Shown here one piece after another: positions 23,249 to 35,716 of a stretch of DNA of 64,000 bases. Under the pieces are notes generated by a model. It worked only from the letters and a program-made list of their open reading frames with translations. It was not told where the DNA came from and searched no databases. The position numbers and the translations under genes are program-made. The DNA is from Morchella semilibera (taxonomy: Eukaryota > Ascomycota > Pezizomycetes > Pezizales > Morchellaceae): the NCBI GenBank assembly GCA_009192285.1, contig WBVU01000010.1:1486111-1550110 (forward strand). Reading direction: 5' to 3'. Positions within the stretch are counted from its first letter, which is position 1; each line of letters begins with the position of its first letter.

Positions 23249-24865
23249 TCACAGCTTTGCCTTTTCTCTGAACGGTGGCGCACACAAAACATCATACGCC
23301 GAGTTTGATAGCGTATCTGGAGCAGTAGAGACAGTGTGGGTAAACAGCCCTCTCGTGTCAACCATGGATGGGTTCAAATCCTCAACCCTGTTAGCGCCGA
23401 TCAAACGCATGTTCATCACAAATTCATCCTATTCAATATTAGTTTCTATACAGGAAAAGGCTAAGACAAAAAGGGGGGGGTGGGGATTTGCCTTCAACAA
23501 CTGCATGGCCCTGTTAACACCAGCCTCGCCATACGCACTCATCGCATACAGGAATGGCCTTCCAATACCGACACCCTTGGCACCCAAACAAAGTGCCTTG
23601 ATGATATCAGTCGCACGCCTGATACCACCGTCAATATAAATCTCGATCTTGCTCTCCATGCCCCTCTTCCTGAGTTCTGGCATAACCTCTGCAAGAACTT
23701 CAATTCCTGAGGGCGCGGTATCAAGTTGTCTTCCACCATGGTTGGAAAGGACTACACCAGCGCAGCCATGCTCGACGGCTAAGATGACATCTTCGACGCG
23801 CTGCACGCCTTTGAGGACGATTGGCATCTTGGTAATGGAATGGAAGTAGGCTATGTCTTTCCATGAGAGTGAAGGGTCAATGAAAGAGGAGATTGCGCGC
23901 GCGGCGCCTTGAGAACGGTCAACGTTGTCACTTTCGACCTTTTGCACACTAGTGCCGACATCCTCAAATTTAGAGCGCATATCCTTCTCTCGTCGTCCGA
24001 GCTGGGGCGCGTCAACGGTTATGAAAAGCCCCTTGCACCCACGCTTTTCGGCGTGCTCCACTATGCGGCGGGTAACATCACGGTTCTTGTTGACGTAGAG
24101 CTGGAGCCACTGGATCTGGTCCCCCTTCTTTGCGTCCACTATCTCATCGAAAGAGCACGACGCAAGCGTAGGAATCATTTGGATAACATCGTGCTTGTGT
24201 GCCGCCCTGGTCAAGACAACCTCACCCTCGGGGTTTCCAAGCTTTCCCAATGCCGTTGCAGTAACGTAGAATGGAATCGAACACTTGTCGCCTAACATTG
24301 TTGTGCTAGTGTCCACATGTTCCACATCAATTAGGATTCTCGGGCGGAACCATATCTTGTGGAACGCTGAGTGATTTTCCCGCATTGTGATTTCGTCGTC
24401 AGCACCCGAAGAGTAGTAAGCCCACGCCGTACGTTTCATGACATGTTTTGCAACGGCTTCAAAGTCGAGGAGATTGTAGCATTGCTCAAGAATTGGCATA
24501 TTTGCAATGCGCTCCTGGCGGGCAGCTTCTTCAGGGTCTTCGGCTTTGACTTCAGCTTCGACAGTGGTCATATCGACTGGTCCAAGGTGTTTGGATTTGT
24601 CCAGGTACTGAATCTAACGTTAGCTCATTCACTTTATAAGAACCTTGGGGCGCAAAAAGCCCACCTTGTCAAGGGTGTCTGGGGGGTGAATAGGGTCGAA
24701 TTCTTCTGTTGCGTCCTTTCCGGCATACTTCAGAATGATTTTTGAGCCACCTGGGTGCTCCGGAAGGAAATCTGTGACATCGTAGGCTTTCCCGTGTACG
24801 ATAACCCAGCATGAGTCCTTATTATTGTGCTTTGCCACGTCCTGGCCGGTCAATTTAGCGTGCAT
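23249..24865 (-). CDS. CYB2: L-lactate dehydrogenase (cytochrome b2)
   Basis: The enzyme oxidises L-lactate to pyruvate and passes electrons through haem b2 to cytochrome c. Minus-strand exons are 24865-24665, 24607-23492 and 23428-23249 (498 aa). Residues about 1-70 are a cytochrome b5 domain with the haem-ligand motif [11 protein letters not shown] and a second His at IHPP. The rest is the FMN alpha-hydroxyacid dehydrogenase barrel, with [20 protein letters not shown], the loop [18 protein letters not shown], the catalytic His in [17 protein letters not shown] and the FMN-phosphate segment [12 protein letters not shown] with [18 protein letters not shown]. The second intron uses a GC donor (gcaaat), joining LLK to [14 protein letters not shown]. 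Yeast Cyb2 has a mitochondrial presequence; here the first ATG begins directly with the b5 domain. Confidence 0.93.
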
Positions 24866-26919
24866 TTTTTTTTACAATTGGGAAGCCAAAGAGCAGAGAG
24901 AGAAAAGTCCGTATGGAGAAGGGGAAGTCTGGAGGAATAAGAGTAAGTTAAGTAGATTTCAAAAACGAAAGAAGTTGCTCGGGTTTAAGACGGGGGAGAA
25001 CAGATCGCGCGACGCTAACAAGTACTTGTCGGCATTGCTCGGGCTCGGCTGAATAGTTTGCGAAATGTGGGGTGCCAAGAAAGCCTATTTACCCCAGCCT
25101 AACGAAGAAAGCCACCACCGGGAGTTCCGTACATAAAACTACATGTATTGATACGGCCGCCTACCGCCTACCACCTTTCTTCGCCGATACTGATACCGAT
25201 CTAGCTTATCAGAACCTGGGGACAATTCCATTGCGACTCTATTCTACTATATTCTAGAAAGGCATCTACCAAATGCTAGATAACTACTACACGTAGGTAT
25301 ATGGTTTATGCTAGGCTAATTATTGATTATTGAACCTTTAACAATCGACTTAATATCATAGGTCCCAAGAGCTCATGGGGAAGATGTCGGTACGGCCACT
25401 TTTCGTGAACAATCACAGCTCGAAGGGGTGGGTACATAGCAGTACCAAAGAATGGAATGTGATTGCTACAAAACGCGGAATTCCTGTAGCTGGCCGTTGT
25501 TGTGGCATGAAATCTTGGCAAATAGTCGCCAAGCATGTCATAAAAAAGCTTCCTATCGAAATAAACCCGACTAGTCGATTTTATAGAGACCCCCGATTAG
25601 AGAAAGGGAGTCTAGTGGTTTCTAGCGATTGTCTTTTAGACATCCCACACGAAAGATTATTTACAGACCTGGGGAGATAGTCATTTGAAGAGTCGGGAGA
25701 TCGATTAGTGGACCTTCTTAATCGATTTCTTGCTGACGTCCAGTAGTCAGCTGCATACATGAGCAAGTAGAAATACATCAACATACCTACAATTACTGAG
25801 GCGCATTGGTGTTCTCGTGATATGTAGTATCTGACTTGGCCTCAAGACGAAGATGTGACAGGGAAAGAGGCTAATCCAAGTTGACTATTTCGTGACCCAG
25901 ACTCGCCAGTAGTTGTGACACGCGCCTAACCTCTGGTTATACTGTTAGTGCCATTACGATAGGCCTACAGAACAATTATCCGTTATGGAAATACAATACC
26001 CGTGTAGTGGCGGCGGCGGCTGTTTCAAGTGTTGTTTCAGGTTGTTGGAAAAACTCTGCAACTGGTGCTCATCTTAAAGAGTTGGATAAGAACAACCACA
26101 ACACCAAAGTGGGTAAGTATTCGAGAAATGAAGTGAGTGAAGATCCAAGATTTAATTTGAAGTGTGGCTGTGATTGATATCATTCAGCTGCAGATGACTG
26201 GTGACTGGTCGTTGGGATCGTCCTATGATGATGCTGAGCGGCGCAGGATGTCGCACCAAACGAAACAACCGTGCACCCAACCAATCACGGGTGTAAACAT
26301 GAGACACCTTGTCGACTGGGGCTCCTTCCTGGGTTTGTATTCTTCCCTTCACCCAGGGACGGGTTTCTGGCGTTGGGTGTATTGGTATATCCTCAATAGT
26401 ACATGGTACCTACAGTAGGTAAGGAAGGAGGGCCTGCGTAGGTATGTGTTGATATATGTACCCCCTAGGTAAGGTGCTTTGCGTATTGGTTTTGTATATT
26501 GTCCCCTGGGTCCTGCTCCACATATCTTTACACAGTATCGTAGGTTCACTTCAGCAAACCACCGCCGCCGGCCCACCGCGTGGCCCGTTCCGTTCCAGCT
26601 TCTACCCACATAATTACCTCTCTTACCCACATACTCATAGTTACCCTGCACCATATTGTAGACGAGGCTTAGCTAGGCGTCCCCCCCCCCCCACCACCAC
26701 CACCACCACCACTACGACCGCGGCGGCGGCGGCAGTCTGTTTATCATCTCTCCTCTACTACGTATACAGAGCCCCCCCTACCCAATACATCATACCTTTC
26801 CTCCCTCCTCCTAATACGTCTGGGTCCCTACGTTATCTGCACTTTACCATTCCAGGCCAGTCCAGAGCAGTCGCTCGATATAACCGTTCCACTACTCTTT
26901 CTGCAAAAACTATCTTCAC
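24866..26919. other. Intergenic 2 kb, promoters of CYB2 and RAB
   Basis: No gene was recognised. There is a TACATGTA palindrome at 25140. From 26456 a 155-codon upstream frame runs to a stop that overlaps the Rab start codon (ATGA at 26920-26923). It is low-complexity (12-nt C run at 26681-26692, CCACCA and GCGGCG repeats) and looks like leader or promoter sequence rather than a gene. Confidence 0.5.
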
Positions 26920-28235
26920 ATGAACGATCGCCAGGATATGAGCGAGAGTCTCGAGGCAAAGCTGGTAGTGCTAGGCACTCAAGGTTGGTTTGAGTTTTTT
27001 TTTTTACTCTTGTTGCTCGTTGCGTCCGGATGTCCGCGGACTGGTCCGAGCGCTTGTAGGAGGAGGAGGGGCACCTAGCTAGAGAGATTAGAAGAGAGGA
27101 GGGATTTGTGGAATTTAACAGCGATGGTTGAGGAGGAAGAAAGCTATTCAAAGGGGATATGATAGCTAACAGTCCATCCTGATCGGAACAAATAGGCGTG
27201 GGCAAGACTTCGCTCGTCGTTAGGTATAAACTACGTTACCCCTAGCTAGATAATGAGAAATCTGTATCTGCGCGTTCAACGGAACAGTATTAGTAACGGT
27301 CAGCTTGTGGGAGAATTAATTAGATATGTCAAGAACACCTTTGATCCCGCGTCGGCGTCAACGATAGGCGCTTCGTTTCTTGCCAAGAAGGTTGTGGTCG
27401 ATGATTGCCTTGTGCGGCTACAAGTAAGCTTTTCCCTTCCCCGGAGAGACTGATAATAGACTCCAATGAGCTAATCAATGACAAATAATAGATATGGGTA
27501 AAAAATACATTACCACTTACCTCAATAACAGGACTCTCGGGGCTTATATATCAAAAATTTAGGACACTGCTGGTCAAGAACGCTACCGCTCCATCTCAAA
27601 ACTCTACTACCGCTCCGCAAATTGCGGAATTCTCTGCTATGACATAACCTCTGAAGCGTCATTCCTCGCAATGCATTCATGGTATGTTCATCTCTATAAG
27701 AACCCCCTCCCATATATTTCATTATGTTTCAATATCTCTTTTTTTCTTCCGCCAACTTAAATAAACCACTCCTTCGATGCTACTTCTAAAGGCTTCTCGA
27801 ACTTAAGAAGAACGTAAACAACGAAAACATCATCATCCACATCGTAGGCACCAAGGCCGACCTCGTCAACGCTGATCCATCGAAGCGAGAGGTACCGTTT
27901 GAGCGTTGCGTTGCATATGCCGCGGAACATCTAGGCGATGATGAGGCTGCATCATGGGTAGGCATGGATACATGCCATGAGATATCAGCGCGAGATGACC
28001 AAGGTTAGTAATGCAGCCATTCGCAGCGGTATTGTACATTTTTTAAAGAAACACAGGTGTCGATGAGGTATTCCAAGTAATCGCGCGAAAGCTTGTTGAG
28101 CGCCGCGCTGAAATTGAGCGAGCAAGGGGTTATGCTGGTGGGGAATACGGGGATGGCGGAGGTACTAGAGACGGCATGAGGTTCGATGCGTCATTGGACT
28201 CGAATGAAAAGAAGAAGGGCGGGAGATGTTGTTAG
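26920..28235 (+). CDS. Rab-type small GTPase
   Basis: This is a vesicle-trafficking GTPase of the Rab/Ypt family, closest by eye to the Rab5/Rab22/Rab24 group. Seven exons: 26920-26983, 27196-27223, 27324-27423, 27492-27497, 27563-27681, 27792-28003 and 28057-28235. Exon 4 is a 6-nt microexon coding Ile-Trp, which restores the invariant [20 protein letters not shown]1 is GTQGVGKTS, spliced within the P-loop. The switch I threonine lies in SASTIGASF and G3 is DTAGQE. G4 reads GTKADL, with Thr where most Rabs have Asn, and G5 is EISARDD. There is an insertion after helix 4 ([16 protein letters not shown]). The C-terminus GGRCC would take two geranylgeranyl groups. Introns are 65-212 nt, unusually many for so small a gene. 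Confidence 0.9.
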
Positions 28236-30646
28236 ATATCTGCTAGTATTGATGGGTGGAAAGGATACATACGTGACCATAACGACCATTGCCCATTCTC
28301 TCTTGGGCAACCTATTGATGTACTGCTTTTATGGTTTTGTCATTTTTTATTTTTATTTTTTTGTGTGGTGTTTTGTGGTTTTTTCCCTTCTTTTTCGAAC
28401 CTTTCTATTTCTATACCAGTGTAATTGGTTCTAGTCTTTTACAGCGGATTCTTCATATTTCCAAACTATTCGGCAGATGCTATTTATTAAGATAGCCAGT
28501 CAGATTCATCACGCACATCTTGCCCCTGCACGTGAAGAGATCGCTGATTTGGTCCTAAATAACGCCACTACCAGGGTTGTCCCGAGGGTACGCAAATCGA
28601 CTGGATGATGAAGCACATCTATGCAGGTACCCATACCTAAAAGTTCGATTATTGCAAGGGCATGGATTTCAGTTACACAGTTGTTTCTAGTCGAGTGACA
28701 TCATGTGACCGAGAGCATGACCCGTGATCAACCCCGATCTTGAGGGTTGGTAAGGTACCAATCATGGAGAAATCTAGGCACAAACAAGAACTAAGAGAGC
28801 GTAGAATTTCAACCTAGAATCGGTATTTTAATCGAATGGCCGCTAGTTGGTTGAGAGTAGGAGTCGAGTGAGAATCTATGTCTTCAAATAAGGCATTAGC
28901 TGATTGATAATTCATACATACATGTATATGCAACCCGCAGGTTATGACAAACCTTACCCTTCGTCACTGCGGCAGAGCACACTCCGAACAAGACATTTTT
29001 ATTGTTGTTATTGGTTTATGAACTCAAATGGGACATTCCTTTTGTCAACCTCTAAGATAAAAGCGCAGATCTTGACACTTTGGGCCAGAACGCGAAGTGT
29101 AGCTTATACATATATGTAGAGAAAGATATCTTTCCATTAATAGATATAGATTATACTTTCCAACTACAACCGAAAGCTGCCCCCCGAAAAAAATATCACA
29201 CAAACCACGCGCCAAGGCGTCCCCAAGGAAATATGCTAACCTTGGGGGGTCCCCCGAGCCACCGGCCAAAGCCCAGAGACAAGCAGAAGGGCTAGAGGGG
29301 TATGGGGCAGGAAGAACGTCTCTGGGCGTATCTTGGGTATCAACCCTGGTGGGTGGAGGGAGAAATCGCTGTAGAATTAATTATCCGCCACTAATCACTA
29401 ATCTATAGCTAGTTAATTAAGAGCTATCTTATAGTTATAGAACCTCTCTTTAGGCATCTAGAAAAAATGGAAGTGGGTGTTTGTTTCAAGATATAAATAT
29501 TATATTGTCCCACTAAAGGATACTAGAACTATTGCGGCGCCCCTTTAAATGCCCGTCTGATAATTGAGAAATTTCTCTAAACCAAGTATAGAAACCCCTT
29601 GGTGGTGACGGTATTAATATCTTGCAAATACTATCATTGTCGTTGCTTACTAATCACGAATGGGATGGGGCCTACAGAGTTTGTGGACGTAAGGGCGCCA
29701 CAGACTTGCTTTACTATAGGATTCTTAATTTAATGGGTGACGCTACAGAAGGCATTTACCAAAATTAAACTGAAGCCCCAAGAAAATTGGGTATACTCTT
29801 AAAAGTGATCCAAACCCGATGGCGATAGATAGTTTTTCAGAAGTACAGACAACAAGTACTTAAGTCCTCATCTACATGTGCATCGTATGATCAACCGTGA
29901 CCAAACTTTCCCGTTATCATAACTATCTAGGGGCCGTTGTTATTACCATTTATGCGTGAGAGAAGGTTTTGCTGTTTTACATAAGTTGGCTAAACTTTTT
30001 ACGTGTTATGAACATACATGTAGGTACATACAAGTAAGTACAGTTACATACATGTACATGAGCAGGTCCCCGTTCAACGATGCGGCGAATATATATCGGC
30101 CTCGATACCGGAAGAAGAAGAAATGCAGTTTAAGGCCTTAGTGATAGCAGTAGTACTAGTATTAGTTCCAAAGAGTTTACACTTTTTCACTTCCCGAGTC
30201 TGTCAACCAGTGATCGAGACAACTTACATTACTATGGGCGGTTTCTGACCCGAGCACTAATATATTAACCATTACAACTGTCCTGCATTAGGTTTTCCGT
30301 CATCGTGCAGAAAATGTCCTTTCTCACTAATGCAGGACCACGTGGGAACTCATTCCAGATTTACTCTAGTGAAATGGAAGGTAAGAAATAAATTTTTATC
30401 TTACAGCGGCTCCTTCCGCTGGTTGTTATTGCGATATTGCTTACTCTTTCAGGTCATCTAACTAACCATCACGAAGAATGGAAAGGTTGATTTTACATAG
30501 TGGTTTGAAGAAATATGGCAAAAGAAACCCAAACCCGTACAAAAAAAAAAAAAAGACTACAAGTTACACGAACACTGGTAAGTTAATGAGTAAGTTTCAT
30601 TGAGTTTTTGGAGATTTCTTCCTTAAACTACACGCCCTCAAAAACT
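28236..30646. other. Intergenic 2.4 kb, no gene seen
   Basis: AT-rich DNA with a T-rich stretch after the Rab gene, a GC-richer patch near 29180-29340 and TACATGTA palindromes at 28919, 30015 and 30049. No recognisable coding or RNA gene. Confidence 0.5.
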
Positions 30647-31506
30647 CTAGTTACCGTTCTGCTTTGTGGAAGCTTCCGCTAATTTGTCATGGGCGTCAAT
30701 ATCACTGCGTTTGATGTTAGTTTGTGCACGGTACGGACAAAAACAAACGCAAGGGATACGTACGTAGCCTCCCACGGGTAGCAACACCAAACATTTCCGA
30801 CAGTCTCAGCAGCAAGGTATCGACCCTCATCCATCATGTCCTGAGGAAGAGCTCCTCTCTTGGGTTTATCCTTATTCTGTAACATACCTCAATGTGAGCC
30901 GCTGATCAACTTAATTGGTTTTCTCTCTGAAAACGCACATGGAGGACAAAGATATAGAAGTTGGTCTTCTCGTTAGAGCCCAGCTTCTTGGCTTGAGCCT
31001 CAACATCCTTACTCAACTCTTGGACAGCATACTGCAATGTAGTCCTGGTATCGTCGACCTCATCTACAATGAGAACGTTCTTTCCGATCAAGTCCGTGCC
31101 TTTGAGAGAAGAGAAATCGAGCCACTGTGTCCTGGTAACCTTGGTACCAGGCTCCTCCTCCGGACCATCCTCTGAAACGAGTTTCTCGTACAACGAAAGT
31201 CCGATGGCTTGAATCGGGATGTTGGGGGATCCAGGAGTCTTCAAAAACGACCTAACCACAGGTGTCAGTATAGACAACAGCGAGGAAAAGTCTTGAGAAA
31301 CCAACCTAAGAATTCTAGCAGGTACATATCCACCGCCGCCAATACTTGGAAAAGTCAGCAAATAAAGACCTGCGATGTTTAGTTTTGAAACAAACAGCAT
31401 ACGCGATCATAAGATTTGGTTTGAACTCCGCGAGTATCTTTGTAGCTGATGCCTGGCAGAGCTTGTGGACCTGGTTATAGGTGATGTACTTCCTTTCGAC
31501 GGCCAT
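30647..31506 (-). CDS. Xanthine/hypoxanthine phosphoribosyltransferase
   Basis: This is a purine-salvage enzyme of the yeast Hpt1/Xpt1 type, transferring PRPP ribose-phosphate to an oxopurine. Minus-strand exons are 31506-31403, 31344-31306, 31251-30939, 30876-30764 and 30704-30647 (208 aa, normal length). The N-terminus is KYITYNQVHKLCQ. The loop MIAIGGGGYVPARILRSFLK matches the family's first substrate loop. The PRPP-binding motif is NVLIVDEVDDTRTTLQYAV. The downstream block KDKPKRGALP and VWCCYPWEATDIDAHDKLA is characteristic of the yeast enzymes. Exon 2 is only 39 nt. Which base is preferred cannot be read from the sequence. Confidence 0.88.
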
Positions 31507-33822
31507 TTTTTTTTGACGCTTTTGGAGATGAGATGAGGTGAATGAGATGAGATGAGGTGGGAACGCGCGTCTTAAAGGTGAAAAAAAAAAAAAAAGGTTT
31601 GATGCAGGACAAAGCAGAAGACGTGGGGATTTAGAGAGGCCTACTATCAGAAATATACGTCAAAGTACCTAGAGTAGAGCACAGGGCACACACACCCTGG
31701 GCATTTTCCGCACTTTTCAAAAAAAAAAAAGAGCCCCGCGATCATGGTTTTAAGCTAGGCCTAATCTAATTGTTGGCTTGGCTCTAATCCCGCCAGGGCA
31801 AAGCGCGTGGTGAACGGCAAGAGGATTGAGTGGGGGCTGTCGGCGAGATCCGCTCGCCGGGACCCCGAATCCTTGGGTGAAACTTCGGAGCTCTCCTCAT
31901 GCGCGATCCAGCCTCGGTTACCGATTGTGGGGCTGGGCTAGGGTTTTTTGAGAGAGTTATAAGTCATGTGACGCTGTAATCATATACTGTCACTCGTTCG
32001 TTCATCTAATGATATACATGTTTACTATACGAACCACATCCCGACTATAAAACCCCGTCAATATCTAGACTAATAATTTGCTTCAGAGAACTACTTATTA
32101 TGCCATTACTATGCCAAGTCAATTATTGTATATATAAGGGGCTACTGAAAATAATAGTAAGACAAGGTTAGAGGATACGTACATGTACCGTATATAGTTG
32201 CTATTTTACTGTACAATAAACCTTGTCTATAGCATAATTATCATGTAAAGATGGAGAAATATAGCTATTAGATTTAGAGGAAAGAGCCCCTGAACACCTA
32301 AACGATGAGGCTTTGTGGTAGATGCCTTGTTTGGACATCTAGACAATGACAGGCTCTTGAGTATGGTCTTGACCATATACCTATCCCACTCATGGCTGGC
32401 GCTACGGTTGCGCTGTATTAACAGAGATATGCATCAATCTTACCGAACAAACTACTAATTCCAAATATATTCGCTTTCAACGGACTATTATATGTATAAG
32501 AGGTGGTGCGAATGGGGATTATCACGCTTGAGCCTCTGCTGGCTTTGGGGCGCAATGCCCAGAGTTCCAAGAGGGGCTACTTTGCGCCAGGCGATATATA
32601 TCTCTATCCTCACTGACTCTGCATCTGACCTTTAGCCATAGACTTTAGTCCAATTAGCTAAGAATTAAGAGGGGAATTTGTTAGATTGGGCTTTAGTACT
32701 CCTAGTTTCTACCTTTGTAGATATTGATCAGGGGACGGGAGTCATAGTCAAGCACTCCATGCGGTCTGAGGGTCAAATTTGAAGAGTCGAGATAGCGCAC
32801 GTTTACTTAGGTTCTTTCTGTCATATGCTCATTTCTTGTATTCAGATATTACAACAATATGATCTACGTGTTTGTATATGCTCAAGGTTTATTGCATCAT
32901 ACTGCAGACAATCTCAATCAATTAGTGTCGTGGTTAATATGGTAAAATGTCTTAAACTCAGCATGTAGGGAAAAGAACTGTGATGGAGATCTTGGATTTA
33001 AATCCTTATAACAAGCTGGGACTTATCAACTCTTTTCTTGTTTCCTTTTTTAATTTTGCGCTTATGTATAGATTGTTGATATGTTTGATTAGCGCTGTAT
33101 AATAGAATACCGGAACTACACATCTATATATCAATGTCTATCGATACATACATGTAGATTTTTGACTCCAATTCTCTGAGTGATAAGAAAACAAGCGGCA
33201 TCGTACACAGTATTGGCTTTACCACTCGTTCTTAGCCTTCTAGAATAAGAATCGAGAGTAGTAAAGCGAGTATTACTCGATGTTAGGTGCAATGCACCCG
33301 ACTCAGGAATCTCAGTTTTCCAGAATCATATAATATCACTCACTTGCCAAGAATACACACCCTATTTCATACTGCATGCAACCCTTAGGCTATGTCAACC
33401 AGAATACACACCTTGCTTGGTACTGATTTGAGCTTAAAACACAGCGGCCCCTGACGGGGTTGCGCGATTGCATGATTGCATGCAAGTATCATAAGTGCTA
33501 ATAGACTGCTTGTAATTCACTGGTTTTACCTGTGAAACTACACCACTTATTAAAATGCAACAATTTTATCGATTGCTAGCTAAGAAAATCCACGATATGG
33601 TTTAGTGAAGCTTACGACCAGAGCCCACCAGAAAATGCTTCCCACATTTATGATATGGTAAATTCCGCTTATTCACCCTCATGGTATGATCACAGGATCC
33701 GAACCAAATTCCGTAGTAACCATAAAGGTCAATCCACTCACCATAGCCCTATATGTGAAATGACACATAATTAGTACGAAGGACGCCAGCGCCCCCAGCA
33801 GCCAACTTTTCAAGCCTGGCGT
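31507..33822. other. Intergenic 2.3 kb, AT-rich, no gene
   Basis: A GC-richer island (about 31780-31940) lies among AT-rich DNA. An imperfect inverted repeat around 32158-32228 (GACAAGGTT with AACCTTGTC) and palindromes TACATGTA at 32180 and 33149 are present. No coding signal and no tRNA-like B box in a plausible fold was seen. Confidence 0.5.
32158..32228. repeat. Imperfect inverted repeat
   Basis: AAGACAAGGTT on the left pairs with AACCTTGTCTA on the right, with a further loosely matching A/T-rich outer arm and a central TACATGTA palindrome. It may be a worn foldback element. Confidence 0.35.
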
Positions 33823-35325
33823 TTATGAATCATCCAACCTCCTCTTCTTATGACTTCTACTCTCCTTCACCTCCGTAGTTTTGGTCTCACTACCGCTTAC
33901 AGCTTCCCCGGCCATTTTCTTGGCACACCACGCGGCCCCATACTCTAGATACTCCGCCCTTGTAACCTGCCTTCTCTTCATCTCTGGTTTATCTAATGCC
34001 AGTGCTACGCCGCCCTGCCAGGCGTATGTGACCGGATCCTCTGGCTTCGCAATTCTTAGGACCGCATCTGAGGGCGCAAGAGGTTGTAGCTCGCTTTGCA
34101 GTCGCTCCAAGAAGCCGGGGATATTAACATTACCACCCACAACTACAACATTTGCTAGTAACAGGTTCCGATAACGCTCCGGCACACAATCAAGAGACTG
34201 CATGACAGTTTCCGGAATGCCAGATTGTTTAAGTTCTACATCAGTCGGCGAGAAGAGTAACTCTGGCACAGTAAATCGTTCGTTCCCCAACACCATAACC
34301 TGTTCGTCATCTCTAGCAGGTCCAAGTTTTTTAGGAATATGGGCGCGCCGGTGCCCAAGTTTACCAGAGTTATAATCAGGAAGAACATAGTCCACTACGA
34401 TCGGGTTTGCTGAATTTTTGAGGGCCTTGCATTTTTCAAGATCTCCCGAGAAGTCGGTGGAAATGTAGCAGACGGACTCCTTGACCTGATTAACCAGATA
34501 GGGCTCCTCCATCATGTTATAGGTTCGTAGGGAAACCATTTCTTTAAGGTAGTTGGTTAAGAATTTCCCGCCAATGTCGATGCGACGTACAGCCGAATTC
34601 CAGAGCTGGCCGTTGATTACCGGGGCTACATGAGTATGAGAAAAACCGGAGTCGATGACAAGACACGCTTCGGCGGGGGGATTGAAGGAGGGGTAGTGGT
34701 TGGATGAGTGTAAAGCGCTGATATTATTCCAGGGTATTAAGGTTGGGCCTGGGTGTGGAGGGTTAGTGGGTCAAAATGGGGGGAGGGCTGGCGGGAGATA
34801 GACCTACGCAACGATAGTAGGCGTTGAATTCATACTCCTCAAATACCATCTGGTCACAGTTTGACTGCAGGGCCGATGGGGCATTCGGTGCCTCTGTGAG
34901 TATGAGAGTTGTCTCCCTGGGATCGCACTTTTTGGAGGTTAGATTTAATCGATTTAGACTGAAGCTGTAAGATCTACGTACTTGTAACTTTGAATCTGAA
35001 TCTAGAAAGGTTCTGTCCCATATTTCCTTCTCTGCCTCCCAGTTCACCAGATAGCCCTTTTGTGAATATAGTTAGACCCAGGTTAGATCATGGATAATAG
35101 AGGGGGGAAACCTACCTTTTCGACAGGTCTCCGGAATGACATAGACCCAAAGTCTTGACAACTATCCAACTGCTGACCAACCAGCACGCGCTTGTCTCTT
35201 GCACGGGCGAGACAGTTTGGGACCTGAGAGCAATCCCCTGGTACCGCATTTTGGATGGCGAATCCAGCCTTGATTGTGTACGAACCGTTATCCACTACAA
35301 GAGTTCTTGTAGGTTTCGGAGGCAT
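33823..35325 (-). CDS. ARP6: Actin-related protein 6 (SWR1 complex)
   Basis: Arp6 is a subunit of the SWR1 remodeller that deposits histone H2A.Z. Minus-strand exons are 35325-35116, 35056-34982, 34927-34804 and 34748-33823 (444 aa). The actin-fold phosphate-1 motif reads LVVDNGSYTIKAGFA. Family blocks follow: RPVEKGYLVNWEAEKEIWD, TLILTEAPNAP, VFEEYEFNAYYRCVGPTLI and the second nucleotide motif ACLVIDSGFSHTHVAPVING. RRIDIGGKFLTNYLKE and VVVGGNVNIPGFLERL come next, and the C-terminal AWQGGVALA corresponds to the actin WIGGS region. Intron 3 has a weak donor (gtctat) chosen because it alone gives RCVGPTLIPW. The tail is basic (SHKKRRLDDS), possibly nuclear targeting. It diverges from NC2-beta. 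Confidence 0.92.
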
Positions 35326-35716
35326 ATTGTATACGGGCTGAGTTGCGAGGCTGAGGTTTCGTCGTCGTTTAATGTTGATGTATGTTCTTCGTGCTTACCT
35401 GTGCTGTTTGAGATTCCAGGCAGGTCCATGACACCGCAACAGAGGCTCAAGTGCGCACCCAAACCCAGACACCCGCCAAACCCCTTCTGTCACCCCTACA
35501 TGATAGGAATTGGCCAGGATGTTTTTCTTTGCTGATTCAAGAATGGTTTAAAAAGACCGCGAACGTCCCATTTTTTTTATAAAAATACCACCCCGCGTCT
35601 CCCCCTCCGATCCCCTCCACACACCCCGATATAAAAAGCTTAGATTAACTATTTATCGAATTACCAACGCGTCCTCTCCCATAACTACGCCACAGGCCTT
35701 AAATAACCTTTCCAAT
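35326..35716. promoter_or_regulatory. Divergent promoter ARP6 / NC2-beta
   Basis: This 391-bp spacer lies between the two start codons. It contains T-rich stretches and a TATA-like tataaaaag near 35631-35639, about 80 nt before the NC2-beta ATG. Confidence 0.5.

Noticed and set aside
23361-23372. GGGTTCAAATCC, which resembles a tRNA B box
   Set aside because: It lies in the last exon of cytochrome b2 (opposite strand), and no A box or cloverleaf arms can be placed at the right distance.
31780-31940. GC-rich island suspected to be an RNA gene
   Set aside because: No conserved RNA motif or plausible fold was evident by eye; GC content alone is not enough.
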